This document shows, piece by piece, positions 16,001-25,858 of a stretch of DNA of 34,651 nt. This stretch comes from CAZSHG01 sp964606695 [NCBI: uncultured bacterium] (GTDB lineage Bacteria; UBP14; UBA6098). The stretch lies in contig CAZSHG010000028.1 in NCBI GenBank assembly GCA_964606695.1, forward strand, positions 1 through 34,651, read 5' to 3'. Position 1 is the stretch's first letter, and every line of letters begins with the position of its first letter. The translations under genes and the position numbers were made by a program. The notes below the pieces were generated by a model that searched no databases, was not told the origin of the DNA, and saw only the letters and a program-made list of their open reading frames with translations.

Positions 16001-19000
16001 CGTTTCCGATCAATCGCCACCCGTTCTGCTGGATATCGACCCGCCCCCCGGTTCGATACTCGACGAAAGTTCGCCGGTTATCGACATAATAACGTTCGAT
16101 TCCCTCAGTGGCGAAGATCCCACGAGCTTTTCTATTCATATCGACGGAACTCCCTACGTGGGCATGTTGCCCTGGATATGGTGGCTCGACCCCGGATTTT
16201 CAATCCAGACCGCCAGCGGCGGTTTAAGCTGGTCTAATGGAGACACGATCGATGTTTGCTTCGATTCGTTAGCCGACATCGTGTCCGACATATATTGCGG
16301 CCCGAATGTGGCGCGCCCTGACAGTTGCTGGGAATATTATATCGACCTCTCCGCGCCGGAGGTTGCTCTCGTATATCCGGACAGCGGAATAATAACGGCC
16401 TGCGCGGATTCCGGAATAACTATCTGGCTTTACGACAACCTCGGCGTAAACGCCGATTCGATTCTTTTCTGGATAAACGGCAGTAGCTTCAATATAACCA
16501 ACCCACGGCTGAGCTATTCCAACGACACGCTCCGTTACGATCCGCCTTCACCGTGGTCTCACGGCGATACGATAGATTTCCGGGTGAGTCGGGCAATCGA
16601 TCTCGCGGGCAATGCTCTTTCCGGTGCGCCGACATGGCGTTTCATAGTCGATATCGAGCCACCGGAAGTCGTATCGATTGACCCGCCTCCCGGCACAATG
16701 CTCACCGATCCCGAACCGACTCTGGAATTTGGTTTCGAGGACGTCCTCGCCGGGGTTGATTCCTCGGCGATAGAACTCGATCTGGACGGCACGATATACG
16801 ATATCGGCGACGCGGGCGTCTCGTGGAATTCGGGATCGGGCACTATCATTTTCGATGCAACTACCGCTGGAGCATCTTTCGGCCCTGGGACGCTTGACGT
16901 ATGCATAAATTCGAGCGATAAAGTCCTTCCTGAATGGTGTGGCCCTAATTCGTCTGGCGACAGTTGTTTCGCCTATCCTTACGATCTCGCCGGCCCGGAG
17001 GCTACGCCCATCGACCCCTCGCCGGGCGAAATAACCGCCTGCGATATGGTCTCAATAAGGGTTCTATTGACCGACGACCGCGATGTCGAAAACGATTCGA
17101 TTTCATTGTCCGTGGACGGCTCTGTTTACACGCTTTCCGATCCAGAATTGAGTTACGTAGGCGATTCTCTGTTGATTTTCGTTCCCTCGGCACCCTATCC
17201 CGAAGGCACAATCGACGTTATCCTGCAGGCTTATGATATTTCCGGCAACGCCCTTGATAGCGGGCCATTGAATTACAGTTTCGAGGTCGATTTATCGCCA
17301 CCGGTTCTGTCGGGGCAAAATCCCTCGCCGGGTGCCGTAATTTCGACAACGACGCCCACAATCGAATTCGACCTGACCGACAGCCCCGCCGGAGTGAATG
17401 AATCGAGTATTCTTCTGGAAGCCGCGGGTGAGGTGATTCGGACAACCGACTCCGGCGTCTCCTGGGACGGAACCCATTTCTCGCTAAACACCGCAACTTA
17501 CGGCCTCACACTCCACGACGGCGATTCGGTCGTATGTTGCGTCTCCGCCTCGGACAATCCCGACTCCTGCGGGCCGAACTCGATGGGCCCTGAATGCTGG
17601 GCTTTCTATATCAACATGAGCGGCCCTTCGGCGGGGATAATTAATCCCCACGACGGCTGGATTACCACCTGCGACGATCAGGACATCACGCTATGGATTA
17701 CCGACGGGAACGGCGTTGCCGAGGCTACAATAGTGATCGATGTCGATGGAAGCGTTTACACAACCGCAAGCCCACAACTCAGCTACGATGGCGACAGTAT
17801 CCTGACGTTTACTCCGCCGGCCTTGTGGTCGCATTACGATACTGTCGAAGTGCAGTTGACCGACGCGGACGATATCTACGGTTCGCCCCTTTCAGCTACC
17901 CTGACATGGGAATTTATTATCGATCTGGAACCGCCGATAGTCGAGAGCTTCGAGCCCCCGAGTGAAACGGGATTCAATGTCGATGATACTCTGATCCAGA
18001 TAGTGATAACCGACTCTCCCGCCGGTGTGAACAGAAGCTCGCTCATGCTGAGAATAGGCAGTGTGGATTATTCGTGGCCGCACGCCGGATTGACATGGCC
18101 GGGGGACACGTTGAGCTTCTGGCTAAGCGGCCTGGGATATTCGCCCATCGACGGCGACACTCTGGACATCTGCGTGGAGATGGTCGCTGACGCGCCCGAT
18201 CTCTGTCTCTCCAATGAATTAACTTCACCGGAGTGCGTATTATATGTTTTCGATTTTCGCGGGCCGATAGCTTCAGTGTTAAGCCCACCGGTGTCTTCGT
18301 GGGTAAGCTGTCCTTCACAACCGCTGGAAATCTACCTTGCAGACGCCAACGGCGTGGATTTGAGTACGCTCGAACTTACTATCGACGGCTCGCTATACAC
18401 CTGGCCTGATCCCGCGCTGGACTACACCTCGCCGACATTGACGTTCACGCCGCCTTCCCCCTGGCCGGAGGGAGTTGAAATAGACGTCTCCCTGGACAGG
18501 GCAGACGATATGGCGGGAAATGCGTTGGTCGATGCGCCGTTGGAATTCGTGTTCGGAATCGACACAACTGCGCCCGTGGTGGCTTCCTCGGATCCTTCAG
18601 ACGGTGAGGTTGTGGACTTTTCTATATCCACCATCTCCGCCGAAATTACCGATAACGCGTCTGGCGTATTTCCGGACATGATAACCATGATAGTGGACGG
18701 AACGTCCTTTGGGATAAGCCATCCCGCAACGGGCTGGGACGGCACCTTCTTCACACTGGATATCGGCACTGCCGGTTTATCCTTCGACGAGGGCGTGCCT
18801 GTCGAGGTGTGTATCGATTCAGTCAGCGATCTGGCGATACTATGTGGCCCCAATATTATGCCGCAATACTGCTGGGAATTCATAGTTGATGGCGGCGCGC
18901 CCACTATGGACATGATATGGCCGCCTATCGATGCGATTGTAAGTTGCCCGGAAGAATCTATCGTAGTTACATTCCACGATCCCGGCGGCATTGAATTCGA

Positions 19001-22000
19001 TTCGCTCAGGTTGAGCGTCGCGGGAGTCGAATACGACGAGGCGTCGCCGGAAATAGCTTTCCGGGACGATTCGACTATAGTATTCACACCCGTTACCCCC
19101 TTCGCGCACGGTTCCACGGTGATCGTCCAGGTGTTGAATATATCGGACAATTACGGCAATGCGACCGGCACGGGCCCTGTATGGACTTTCGAGATGGATA
19201 TCGAGCCACCCGTGGCGGATTTATTCTACCCCACACCGATGTCCATTGACGGCGACGATTCGGTTTCACTGAGATTAATCGATCTTCCCGCGGGAGTCGA
19301 TCCGGCAAGCATAGTTTTAACAGTAACCGGAACGGGGAGTTTCACCATGGCTTCCCCCGCGATGTTCTTCGCGCCACCGATATTGGCATTCGATCCGCCG
19401 CTGGTGGGCATTACATTCGACGATGGCGACACTGCCGAAATTTGCGTTACAGCCGCCGATGCCCCGGATGTCTGCGATCCGAACGTCCTGCCGGATACCT
19501 GTTGGAGTTTCATCGTGGACGCAGGCGGGCCGACCGCACTGCTGGTGTTACCAGATCCCGGAATCGTAACATCGTGCGACAATCACGGCGCGATATTCGA
19601 GATAACCGATCCATCGGGCATCGAGGAGTCGAGCATATCGGTAAGGGCCAACACGACCGTGCTCGACGTTACCGATCCGTCGATTGCGTGGTCGGAACCG
19701 ACGCTGACTTACGGCCCTCTTTCGCCTTGGGGGCACGGCGACACCGTCCGTGTTACGGTTATCGGCGCTGAGGACATGACCGGCAATGCGTTAGCGGCCT
19801 CCGATACGGTAACTACCTATTACGTGATAGACACGGAACCGCCCGTTATAAGCGGCCCGTTCCCATCGGACGGCGCTGTCGTTGCGGATCCGCTACAACC
19901 CATCTGGGTGAGCGTTACCGATTTCCCCGCAGGTGTCGATACGTCGGGCGTAAGACTGTCTGTCGATGGAATCGATTATTTACTATCCGACGACGCTCTC
20001 TATTGGGACGGCGACGAGCTACATTTCGATCCTTCAACCGCGGGCGTCATTTTCACGGACGGCGATACTATCGAAGTTTGCGTTATGGACGTCTCCGATA
20101 TACCTGATACGTGTATGCCCAACTGGGTTACAAGCCCCTGGTGTTGGGAATTCTACGTAAATATGGCCGGGCCAGTGGCGAGAATAGGCCATCCGCGACC
20201 TAATCGCTGGATTTCCTGTCTTCCGGGCGATCAGGAATTAACTGTAATAATAACCGATCCCGACGGCATACTCGCCGATTCTATTTTAATAAATGTCGAA
20301 GGCGTCGATTATAACATCGGCGCGCCCGAGTTGACTTATTCGGATACGATATTGACGTTCACGCCGTCAACCGCCTGGTCAGACGGCGACACTATAGATG
20401 TTACTCTTGTCTATGTCGAAGATTCGCTGGGCAATGGCCTCGGCGCGCCGCTTGGCTGGAGTTTCTACATCGACATGGAACCGCCATACACGGGTTCCCC
20501 TATGCCCGCAGAAGGCACTATTACGGGCTCGCTCCCCGATATTTCGATTTCCATCTTCGACGACGGTTCGGGAGTGGATCCGGCGAGTATCGTGCTCTTC
20601 TTCGACGGCGTGGATTACTCCATCGGTGCAGGTCTCGCGTGGGCATCTCCGAACGCGACGATATACTCCGACAGCATCGCAACCGCGCCTTCCGGCACGG
20701 TAACGGTATGCGTCGATTCCGTTGGTGATTCTCCCGATTATTGCGATCCAAACATCCTTGATTCTCCTTTCTGCTGGGATTTCGTTATCGACGTTTCCAA
20801 CCCGGAGGCACATTTTATCTCGCCTGGAGAAGGCGATTGGGTGGCCTGCGACAGCGGAGACCAATCGATTAATATCTATCTCCACGACGACAACGGCATA
20901 GTAGCGGACAGCATAACCATGCGCGTCGCCGGAGTGTCGTATTCATATACAAGTGGCCCGATGGCCTATTCCGATACGATTCTGACCTTCGTCCCTCCGG
21001 TTCCGTGGACGGACGGCGACACCGTCGCCGTTCAGCTTCTCCGCGCTCCGGATAGCCTCGGCAATCCGCTTACGCCGCTGGTTTACGAGTTTTATATCGA
21101 CCAAACCGGCCCGGACGTTTACGACGAGAATCCCACAGGGGCTTCGTCCAGCCTCACGCCGATAATTTCGGCCAGGATACACGACGTCGGGTCGGGACTG
21201 GATACGTCGAGTATAATATTCAATATAAACGGCACCGATTTCCCGATTTCATCGACTCCCGGTCTAATATGGGATAGAGACGATACGACCGCATACCTGG
21301 ATTGCGAAATCGCAGGATTATATTTCCCGCGCGGCGATACGGTCGATGTCTGTGTTTCGGGAGAAGACAGCCCGGACTGGTGCGACCCCAATTTCGGCGA
21401 GCACTGCTGGAGTTTCATCGCCGACGAAGGAGGACCGCTCGTTGCGCTTGTATCGCCCGACAGTAACTCCTGCAGTGCTTGTAGTTTGCAGGGTTTCACC
21501 GTAAGAATATCCGACGTAACCGGCGTGGATGTCTCGTCGATTTATTTCCTTGTCAACGACATTCCCTACGTGGTCGATTCGGCCGGGGTAGTTTACGACG
21601 GCATGTTCGGGCGGTTGGATTTCGAGCCAACAGAGTCCTGGGAAGACGGCGATGTAATCTACGTGGATTCGCTCACGGCGATGGACCTCGACGGCAACTG
21701 GGCCGACGGTTACCTTGAATTCTATATTTATATCGACCTTTCGCCGCCCATTGTATTCGGATTCGATCCGCCGATAGCCGGATATTCGTCGTCCGCGATA
21801 CCGGAAATCAGTTTTATCCTTGTGGATTCAGGATGCGGGCTGAACACGGCTACGGTGAGATTCACGGTGGAAGGCAACACATACACATTGGATTCGACTG
21901 GTGTCGAATACAGCGGAGATACGGTTACTTTCGACTGCGGCGCTCACGGCATGTCCTTCGAAGACGGAGACACTGTGAACGTCTGCGTTACCGACGCCGC

Positions 22001-25000
22001 GGATATGGCCATGTTATGCTCGCCCAATATCATCCCAGACACTATTTGCTGGTTCTTTATAGTAAGCACCTCCGGGCCGGTGGCAACGGCGTTGTCGCCA
22101 TTGCCGGGTCAATGGGTATCTTGCGACAGCGGCGAGCAGTCTATATCTCTTTTAATCGAGGATCCTGACGGCATCGACGATTCGACTATAGAGTTAATCT
22201 TGGATAGCGTATCCTACACGACGGATTCTGCCGGTCTGAGTTTCGATCCCGTTTCGGGCGAGCTCGATTTAATCCCAACGGTGCCCTGGGGCGACGGCGA
22301 GACGCTGGAGGTCATCCTGTATTCCGCTGAAGACAGTCTTGGGCACGATCTGGCATCGCCTTTTAGTTATCTATTCTATACAGATTTGCTACCGCCGGAT
22401 ACGACTTTCGTCGAACCAGAACTCGGAATCGCAATCCATCCCGGCCCGATCTGGGCGATGGCCGGTATAATCGATATTGGTGCGGGTTTAATCGATACGA
22501 CTTTGGGTATATCGGTTAACGGCACATGGCACAATTACGGTGATCCGGGGGTCACATGGTCGCCTGAGACACTGATTTACGACGGCCTCTTTACCGGCGA
22601 TACCCTTTTCGCGGCGGAGACTCTGAAAATATGCGTCCGCGGCGCCGACGACATCGATGTCTGCGACCCCAACTGGATGGATGTCTGCTGGGAATATATC
22701 GCCAGCGCAAACGGCCCGGTCGCCACGCCGGCGTTCCCGCTGAGTGGCACAGTGATAAGTTGCCTGGATTCGCTGGTGGTATTTAACCTTGCCGATACGG
22801 ACGGCGACCAGATAAATTACTCATCGCCGGTGGTTGTAATCAATGGGGACACATCGTCCGGTTGGCCGACAATCCACCATTACGACGACGCCGAATCGTT
22901 GCTCTATATTAATCCCGGCACAGCGCCGCCGTCCCCGCCCGGGTATTTCGACCACGGCGACACTATCACAGTAACACTTATCGAAGCCGAAGATATCTAC
23001 CATTCGCCGCTGGCTTCGCCTCTAACCATATGGTTCGTCCTCGATAGCATTGGACCAATAATAACTGAAGCTTATCCACCGTCTGGTGGCTCGGTTACCC
23101 CCGGCTCACCGGACATGTGGTTCCTGGCGGAAGACACTCCAGCCGGACTTAATCATATGGAAGGCGAAATCCAGATTGGGCTTTATACCTACACCGTTCC
23201 CGGCGATATAGGTTTTTCAGGCGATACGCTTCAACTGTCGTCCAGCGTGTATTCCGCCGATACTACCTTCTTCGACGGCGACACTATCTGCCTTACGATA
23301 ACACTTTACGATAGCGCTCAATATTGCGGCGAGAACAGCAGTGTTACGGAGTGGTGCTTCGATGTCGGCGTTACGCCGCCGGTCCTGTCTAATATTTCTC
23401 CGCCCGATGGCGCAATCTCTTCCTGCCCTGGCGGCGGAATGGCCGTCCTGCTGGACGACGCAGACGGCTTCGATTACGACAATACCGGCATAAACGTCAA
23501 CGGCACGGATTACATCGCGGCATCCGACATCGAAATAACAATACACGGCGACACGATGTATTTCGATTCGCTGGATAGTTTCGACCACGGCGAGACCCTC
23601 ACCTGGTATCCCTTCGCACGTGATATCCACGGCACGTCGGCGGAATACGTGGACACTTTCAGTTTCACGATAGACATCCAACCGCCCGTCGCGGAAAATT
23701 ACTCCCCCGCAATAGATGCGGAAATCTACAACTGGCAGGCGTCCATTGGCCTGCTCCTGTCCGATTCGATGGCGGGACTGATGGACTCGGTCATATTGAC
23801 TTTCACCACACCGCGATGGAGCCGTGTTTTCACTCCTGATTCGACCGGTTTCAGCTGGATTGACGGCGCTCTGGACTTCGACGTCCCGATATATAACGGT
23901 GGGATGCCCTGGGAACCCGGACTGGACGATGAGTTGATATATTGGCACGAACGCGAGACCGTCCTGGTTGAGGTTTATTCGGGCGATCTGGCCTGCTGTT
24001 GCGGCCCGAACGATTCTATCTTCGCCTGGAATTTCATTATCCTGGACGACGACATTGCCGGCCCGACGATTACGAATATCCTGCCCACGGAGGTTTACAG
24101 CGGCTTCGGCGCGGACGTCCGTGCGGACGTTGCCGACCCGTCGGACATTTACGACGACGCGACCTCGGTTCAGGGGATGTATCTAATCTGGGACAGCGAC
24201 GGCTCGGTCGCCGACGGCGGGGAGAGTATCGTGCAAATGAGCCTGGAGGCCGGAGATACGTATCTTTCCGACACGCCGATTGGCCCGTTCTTCATGGGAG
24301 ATATTCCCGTGTTCTGTATCGTCGCCCACGATAACGACTTCGATTTCGAGGACACTCTGGATCGTGCGGTTACGATTTCCGATACGACATTCCCTACCTT
24401 AATCGAGGGTTCCGGTCCCGTCGCGGAGTTGGTCTTCCCCTCCGATTCGACCTGGATTTCCTGTGACAGCGGCCCGGTAGTAATCCTCCTCGACGATGCT
24501 CAGGGAGTTGATGAGGCGACTGTTAAATCGGTTGTTTTCGATGACACTTTAACTATCGGCTCCGGACTGGAATATATTGTTGACACCCTCTATTGGTGGC
24601 CGGAAAGCCTTCTGGCGAACGGACTCAGCTTCGACTTCGACCTGATTTCGGCGGAAGACGAACTGGGCTATTCAATCGATTCGATTTACAGCTGGAATTT
24701 CCGTATCGACACCGAATCACCGTTAATCACTTTGCTAAATCCGGGAAGTATCTCGCATTTGACCGTTCCGGTCGTTTCGTGGGAGATCTCCGATAACGCC
24801 GCGGGAGTTGCGGAATCGCTGATAGTTCTTCACGCTGAAGGCTACGATTTCTACGTCGGCGATCCCCCGGTCGATTGGGACGATACGATATTGACCTTTG
24901 ACGCCGATCTCGCCGGTTTCGACCTGACATGGGAGGATTTGCTCGTCTGTATCGAAGCCTGTGACCTGGCGCAATCCTGTGGCGCGAACTGCACCGATAC

Positions 25001-25322
25001 GACCTGCATCGTCATGAGCATCGCCAAAGACACCCCCTGCGACGTCTGGCCGATACCCTTCACTCCGAACGCGGATGGCGCTAACGACGTCGTCTGGTTC
25101 GAGTATCCGGATATGTTCTACGAGGGTGCGCGAGTCGAGATTTTCAACCTTGAGGGCAGACGAGTATTTTCAAATGATTTCCCCCCGACACGCCCCGAGG
25201 CGGATGCTTTCTGGGACGGCGTTCGCAACGGGAATAAGAGGGCGATCCCGGGAACATATATCTATGTAATAGCCCGTGGCGATGAAGTTCTCTGTAAAGG
25301 CTCGCTCGTTCTCGTCCGATGA
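13020..25322 (+). CDS. Giant surface protein of alternating Ig-like domains with type B sorting tail
   Basis: A 4100-residue protein, uninterrupted over 12.3 kb, with signal peptide (MHKDRILLLLLLMIIGVVIGAP). The body is about 18 repeats of roughly 213 residues, each made of two Ig-like domains. Type A runs from GP(x)A..P...G....C to LTFTPxxPWxDGDT, AEDxxGN and WxFxVD, and resembles the Big_5 bacterial Ig family. Type B starts at EPPV and has AGVD, LTFD, AGLxFxDGDTVxVCV, CGPN and CWxFxVD. Each A-B pair keeps about four Cys, suggesting disulfides. A divergent, repeat-free domain lies at about residues 3680-3800. The end (about 4006-4100: IPFTPNADGAND, EIFNLEGRRVFS, FWDG, IPGTYIYVI) is a CHU_C/type B T9SS-like tail. 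It probably forms a long fibre for adhesion or a surface layer (inference). The start has GGAGG upstream. The stop overlaps the ATG of rsmD. Confidence 0.88.
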   Translation: MHKDRILLLLLLMIIGVVIGAPPEPTAYMQSPSSSGWAGCSLQAVRIVIDDDEGIDETTISLDVDGTVYNWGDPHLTWDGDSLLTFTPTVDFPDNYVVDVSLLYVEDNGGTPISGPISWNFHTDFDKPYFYPASRTPPPDTTIADDSPTISVDVADSNSGIPIGGLCMCIESASYNCPADRLSGYCWETSPHITYIDSTFYLITSGLGIHFQEEDSVTACLRKAVDNVPQSGFLCGPNWIDTLDAELCWDFVVDIKGPSAILIYPENGDTIGCDTLVVTFIDYSEIDMEYCRLRLDGTPVYEIFSPYVNAYGDTIYYTGTGTIEYYSEGLITCYVSSISDINGNESTYLGGDFPAWNFTVDKSPPEASLPDPIDGGMSSATSPVISVQITDAIAGVLSDSIVFNVDGSDYPLATTPGLTWDGTRASFNTGSAGLSWGDGDTVDVCVTAIDLVRPDKCGPNRMNPPYCWSFMVDVSGPTADIIDPPDAGWTGCEYQEITIWLSDVAGIETSTIEVTVDGMVYSFPDHLSYSDDTLVFTPTVPFADGSTINVSLDHAEDNFGHDLSSAVTSTFYVDLSPPYTTGITPAPGEIIGPSDIVEIDLDDAGIGVDGTSFEITLRGTPYSWPSYMTWDGLTLTFDPFATGESFSDGDTIQYCLNAADQISPSYCGPNELDTCWFNIFDQIGPIAEFVHPGDSVITACASDEIRIYLQDASGIDYSTTNISVNGTPYSWPSPRLSYDGDTLIFTPASPFAHADTVTVVLNAVEDSVGNTLEDAPCSWMFIIDTEPPVISGYNPPAGGVVSDPTPTIRIGIVDQPAGVDPTLFSLQVEGTSYLWPHAAMSWGGTNLTFDCELAGLSFSDGDSVHVCMHDAGDNVSVDFCGPNTVDLDSCWSFAINLSGPVADLLHPLDHSFSACPMQVVIFSITDDQGVIPDSCTVEIDGAVYDYPDHLGWSNDSLTFTPTSPFTDCDTILVAVLDASDSLGNALSGTFEWWFVSDQSPPVLLDIDPPPGSILDESSPVIDIITFDSLSGEDPTSFSIHIDGTPYVGMLPWIWWLDPGFSIQTASGGLSWSNGDTIDVCFDSLADIVSDIYCGPNVARPDSCWEYYIDLSAPEVALVYPDSGIITACADSGITIWLYDNLGVNADSILFWINGSSFNITNPRLSYSNDTLRYDPPSPWSHGDTIDFRVSRAIDLAGNALSGAPTWRFIVDIEPPEVVSIDPPPGTMLTDPEPTLEFGFEDVLAGVDSSAIELDLDGTIYDIGDAGVSWNSGSGTIIFDATTAGASFGPGTLDVCINSSDKVLPEWCGPNSSGDSCFAYPYDLAGPEATPIDPSPGEITACDMVSIRVLLTDDRDVENDSISLSVDGSVYTLSDPELSYVGDSLLIFVPSAPYPEGTIDVILQAYDISGNALDSGPLNYSFEVDLSPPVLSGQNPSPGAVISTTTPTIEFDLTDSPAGVNESSILLEAAGEVIRTTDSGVSWDGTHFSLNTATYGLTLHDGDSVVCCVSASDNPDSCGPNSMGPECWAFYINMSGPSAGIINPHDGWITTCDDQDITLWITDGNGVAEATIVIDVDGSVYTTASPQLSYDGDSILTFTPPALWSHYDTVEVQLTDADDIYGSPLSATLTWEFIIDLEPPIVESFEPPSETGFNVDDTLIQIVITDSPAGVNRSSLMLRIGSVDYSWPHAGLTWPGDTLSFWLSGLGYSPIDGDTLDICVEMVADAPDLCLSNELTSPECVLYVFDFRGPIASVLSPPVSSWVSCPSQPLEIYLADANGVDLSTLELTIDGSLYTWPDPALDYTSPTLTFTPPSPWPEGVEIDVSLDRADDMAGNALVDAPLEFVFGIDTTAPVVASSDPSDGEVVDFSISTISAEITDNASGVFPDMITMIVDGTSFGISHPATGWDGTFFTLDIGTAGLSFDEGVPVEVCIDSVSDLAILCGPNIMPQYCWEFIVDGGAPTMDMIWPPIDAIVSCPEESIVVTFHDPGGIEFDSLRLSVAGVEYDEASPEIAFRDDSTIVFTPVTPFAHGSTVIVQVLNISDNYGNATGTGPVWTFEMDIEPPVADLFYPTPMSIDGDDSVSLRLIDLPAGVDPASIVLTVTGTGSFTMASPAMFFAPPILAFDPPLVGITFDDGDTAEICVTAADAPDVCDPNVLPDTCWSFIVDAGGPTALLVLPDPGIVTSCDNHGAIFEITDPSGIEESSISVRANTTVLDVTDPSIAWSEPTLTYGPLSPWGHGDTVRVTVIGAEDMTGNALAASDTVTTYYVIDTEPPVISGPFPSDGAVVADPLQPIWVSVTDFPAGVDTSGVRLSVDGIDYLLSDDALYWDGDELHFDPSTAGVIFTDGDTIEVCVMDVSDIPDTCMPNWVTSPWCWEFYVNMAGPVARIGHPRPNRWISCLPGDQELTVIITDPDGILADSILINVEGVDYNIGAPELTYSDTILTFTPSTAWSDGDTIDVTLVYVEDSLGNGLGAPLGWSFYIDMEPPYTGSPMPAEGTITGSLPDISISIFDDGSGVDPASIVLFFDGVDYSIGAGLAWASPNATIYSDSIATAPSGTVTVCVDSVGDSPDYCDPNILDSPFCWDFVIDVSNPEAHFISPGEGDWVACDSGDQSINIYLHDDNGIVADSITMRVAGVSYSYTSGPMAYSDTILTFVPPVPWTDGDTVAVQLLRAPDSLGNPLTPLVYEFYIDQTGPDVYDENPTGASSSLTPIISARIHDVGSGLDTSSIIFNINGTDFPISSTPGLIWDRDDTTAYLDCEIAGLYFPRGDTVDVCVSGEDSPDWCDPNFGEHCWSFIADEGGPLVALVSPDSNSCSACSLQGFTVRISDVTGVDVSSIYFLVNDIPYVVDSAGVVYDGMFGRLDFEPTESWEDGDVIYVDSLTAMDLDGNWADGYLEFYIYIDLSPPIVFGFDPPIAGYSSSAIPEISFILVDSGCGLNTATVRFTVEGNTYTLDSTGVEYSGDTVTFDCGAHGMSFEDGDTVNVCVTDAADMAMLCSPNIIPDTICWFFIVSTSGPVATALSPLPGQWVSCDSGEQSISLLIEDPDGIDDSTIELILDSVSYTTDSAGLSFDPVSGELDLIPTVPWGDGETLEVILYSAEDSLGHDLASPFSYLFYTDLLPPDTTFVEPELGIAIHPGPIWAMAGIIDIGAGLIDTTLGISVNGTWHNYGDPGVTWSPETLIYDGLFTGDTLFAAETLKICVRGADDIDVCDPNWMDVCWEYIASANGPVATPAFPLSGTVISCLDSLVVFNLADTDGDQINYSSPVVVINGDTSSGWPTIHHYDDAESLLYINPGTAPPSPPGYFDHGDTITVTLIEAEDIYHSPLASPLTIWFVLDSIGPIITEAYPPSGGSVTPGSPDMWFLAEDTPAGLNHMEGEIQIGLYTYTVPGDIGFSGDTLQLSSSVYSADTTFFDGDTICLTITLYDSAQYCGENSSVTEWCFDVGVTPPVLSNISPPDGAISSCPGGGMAVLLDDADGFDYDNTGINVNGTDYIAASDIEITIHGDTMYFDSLDSFDHGETLTWYPFARDIHGTSAEYVDTFSFTIDIQPPVAENYSPAIDAEIYNWQASIGLLLSDSMAGLMDSVILTFTTPRWSRVFTPDSTGFSWIDGALDFDVPIYNGGMPWEPGLDDELIYWHERETVLVEVYSGDLACCCGPNDSIFAWNFIILDDDIAGPTITNILPTEVYSGFGADVRADVADPSDIYDDATSVQGMYLIWDSDGSVADGGESIVQMSLEAGDTYLSDTPIGPFFMGDIPVFCIVAHDNDFDFEDTLDRAVTISDTTFPTLIEGSGPVAELVFPSDSTWISCDSGPVVILLDDAQGVDEATVKSVVFDDTLTIGSGLEYIVDTLYWWPESLLANGLSFDFDLISAEDELGYSIDSIYSWNFRIDTESPLITLLNPGSISHLTVPVVSWEISDNAAGVAESLIVLHAEGYDFYVGDPPVDWDDTILTFDADLAGFDLTWEDLLVCIEACDLAQSCGANCTDTTCIVMSIAKDTPCDVWPIPFTPNADGANDVVWFEYPDMFYEGARVEIFNLEGRRVFSNDFPPTRPEADAFWDGVRNGNKRAIPGTYIYVIARGDEVLCKGSLVLVR

Positions 25323-25858
25323 TTCGCATAACCGGCGGCAAATATCGCGGTCATAAGATTCTCTCCGCGATAGGGCGGACGCGCCCTACATCTGCGCGGG
25401 TGCGTCAGGCGCTATTCGATATCCTCGGAGATATTTCGGGATTGTCCTTCGCAGACCTTTACGCCGGTAGCGGCGTAGTTGGAATCGAGGCAATTTCAAG
25501 GGGGGCCTCCACCGTAGAATTTATCGAGTTCAATCCCAAAATGGCCGAGGCTATTACGCAATCTATCCGCCGTCTTGATATCTCCGGGGAAAGGACACGA
25601 GTCCGCAAAGCGCGCGTAAATAGCTGGGCGTCGTCTTCCACGGAAAAATTCAACATCATCTTCGCAGATCCGCCGTATATGAAATGTGTGGTAGAAGAAT
25701 TCGAAAACATACTGCCGGAAATTCTCGCGAGACTCTCCGACGGCGGCATTCTCATATTACAGCTATCCAACAAAATCGAGATAACCGAGATTTACACGGA
25801 CAAACGCGAATTCGGCGACGACGTCCTTTATTTCTGGGAAAAAGACCTCGATGATTGA
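25319..25858 (+). CDS. rsmD: 16S rRNA (guanine(966)-N(2))-methyltransferase RsmD
   Basis: A 179-residue class I methyltransferase. It starts MIRITGGKYRGHKI, followed by TRPTSARVRQALFDIL, the family's hallmark N-terminus. It has the SAM-binding loop FADLYAGSGVVGIEAISRGA, an acidic residue after strand 2 (VEFIEFNP), and the catalytic ADPPY in NIIFADPPYMK. The enzyme uses S-adenosylmethionine to methylate G966 of 16S rRNA in the small subunit. Its length is normal for the family. The ATG at 25319 overlaps the TGA of the giant gene (ATGA), and its own stop overlaps the start of tgt by eight bases, so it looks translationally coupled on both sides. No ribosome site is visible apart from the coupling. 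A hairpin-like TAGGGCG/CGCCCTA at 25371-25388 is part of the normal coding sequence. Confidence 0.93.
   Translation: MIRITGGKYRGHKILSAIGRTRPTSARVRQALFDILGDISGLSFADLYAGSGVVGIEAISRGASTVEFIEFNPKMAEAITQSIRRLDISGERTRVRKARVNSWASSSTEKFNIIFADPPYMKCVVEEFENILPEILARLSDGGILILQLSNKIEITEIYTDKREFGDDVLYFWEKDLDD

Noticed and set aside
25371-25388. Perfect TAGGGCG/CGCCCTA hairpin, similar to the GTAGGG-type repeats, in the start of rsmD
   Set aside because: It encodes AIGRTRPT, which aligns with the normal RsmD N-terminus without extra residues, so it is not an insertion.
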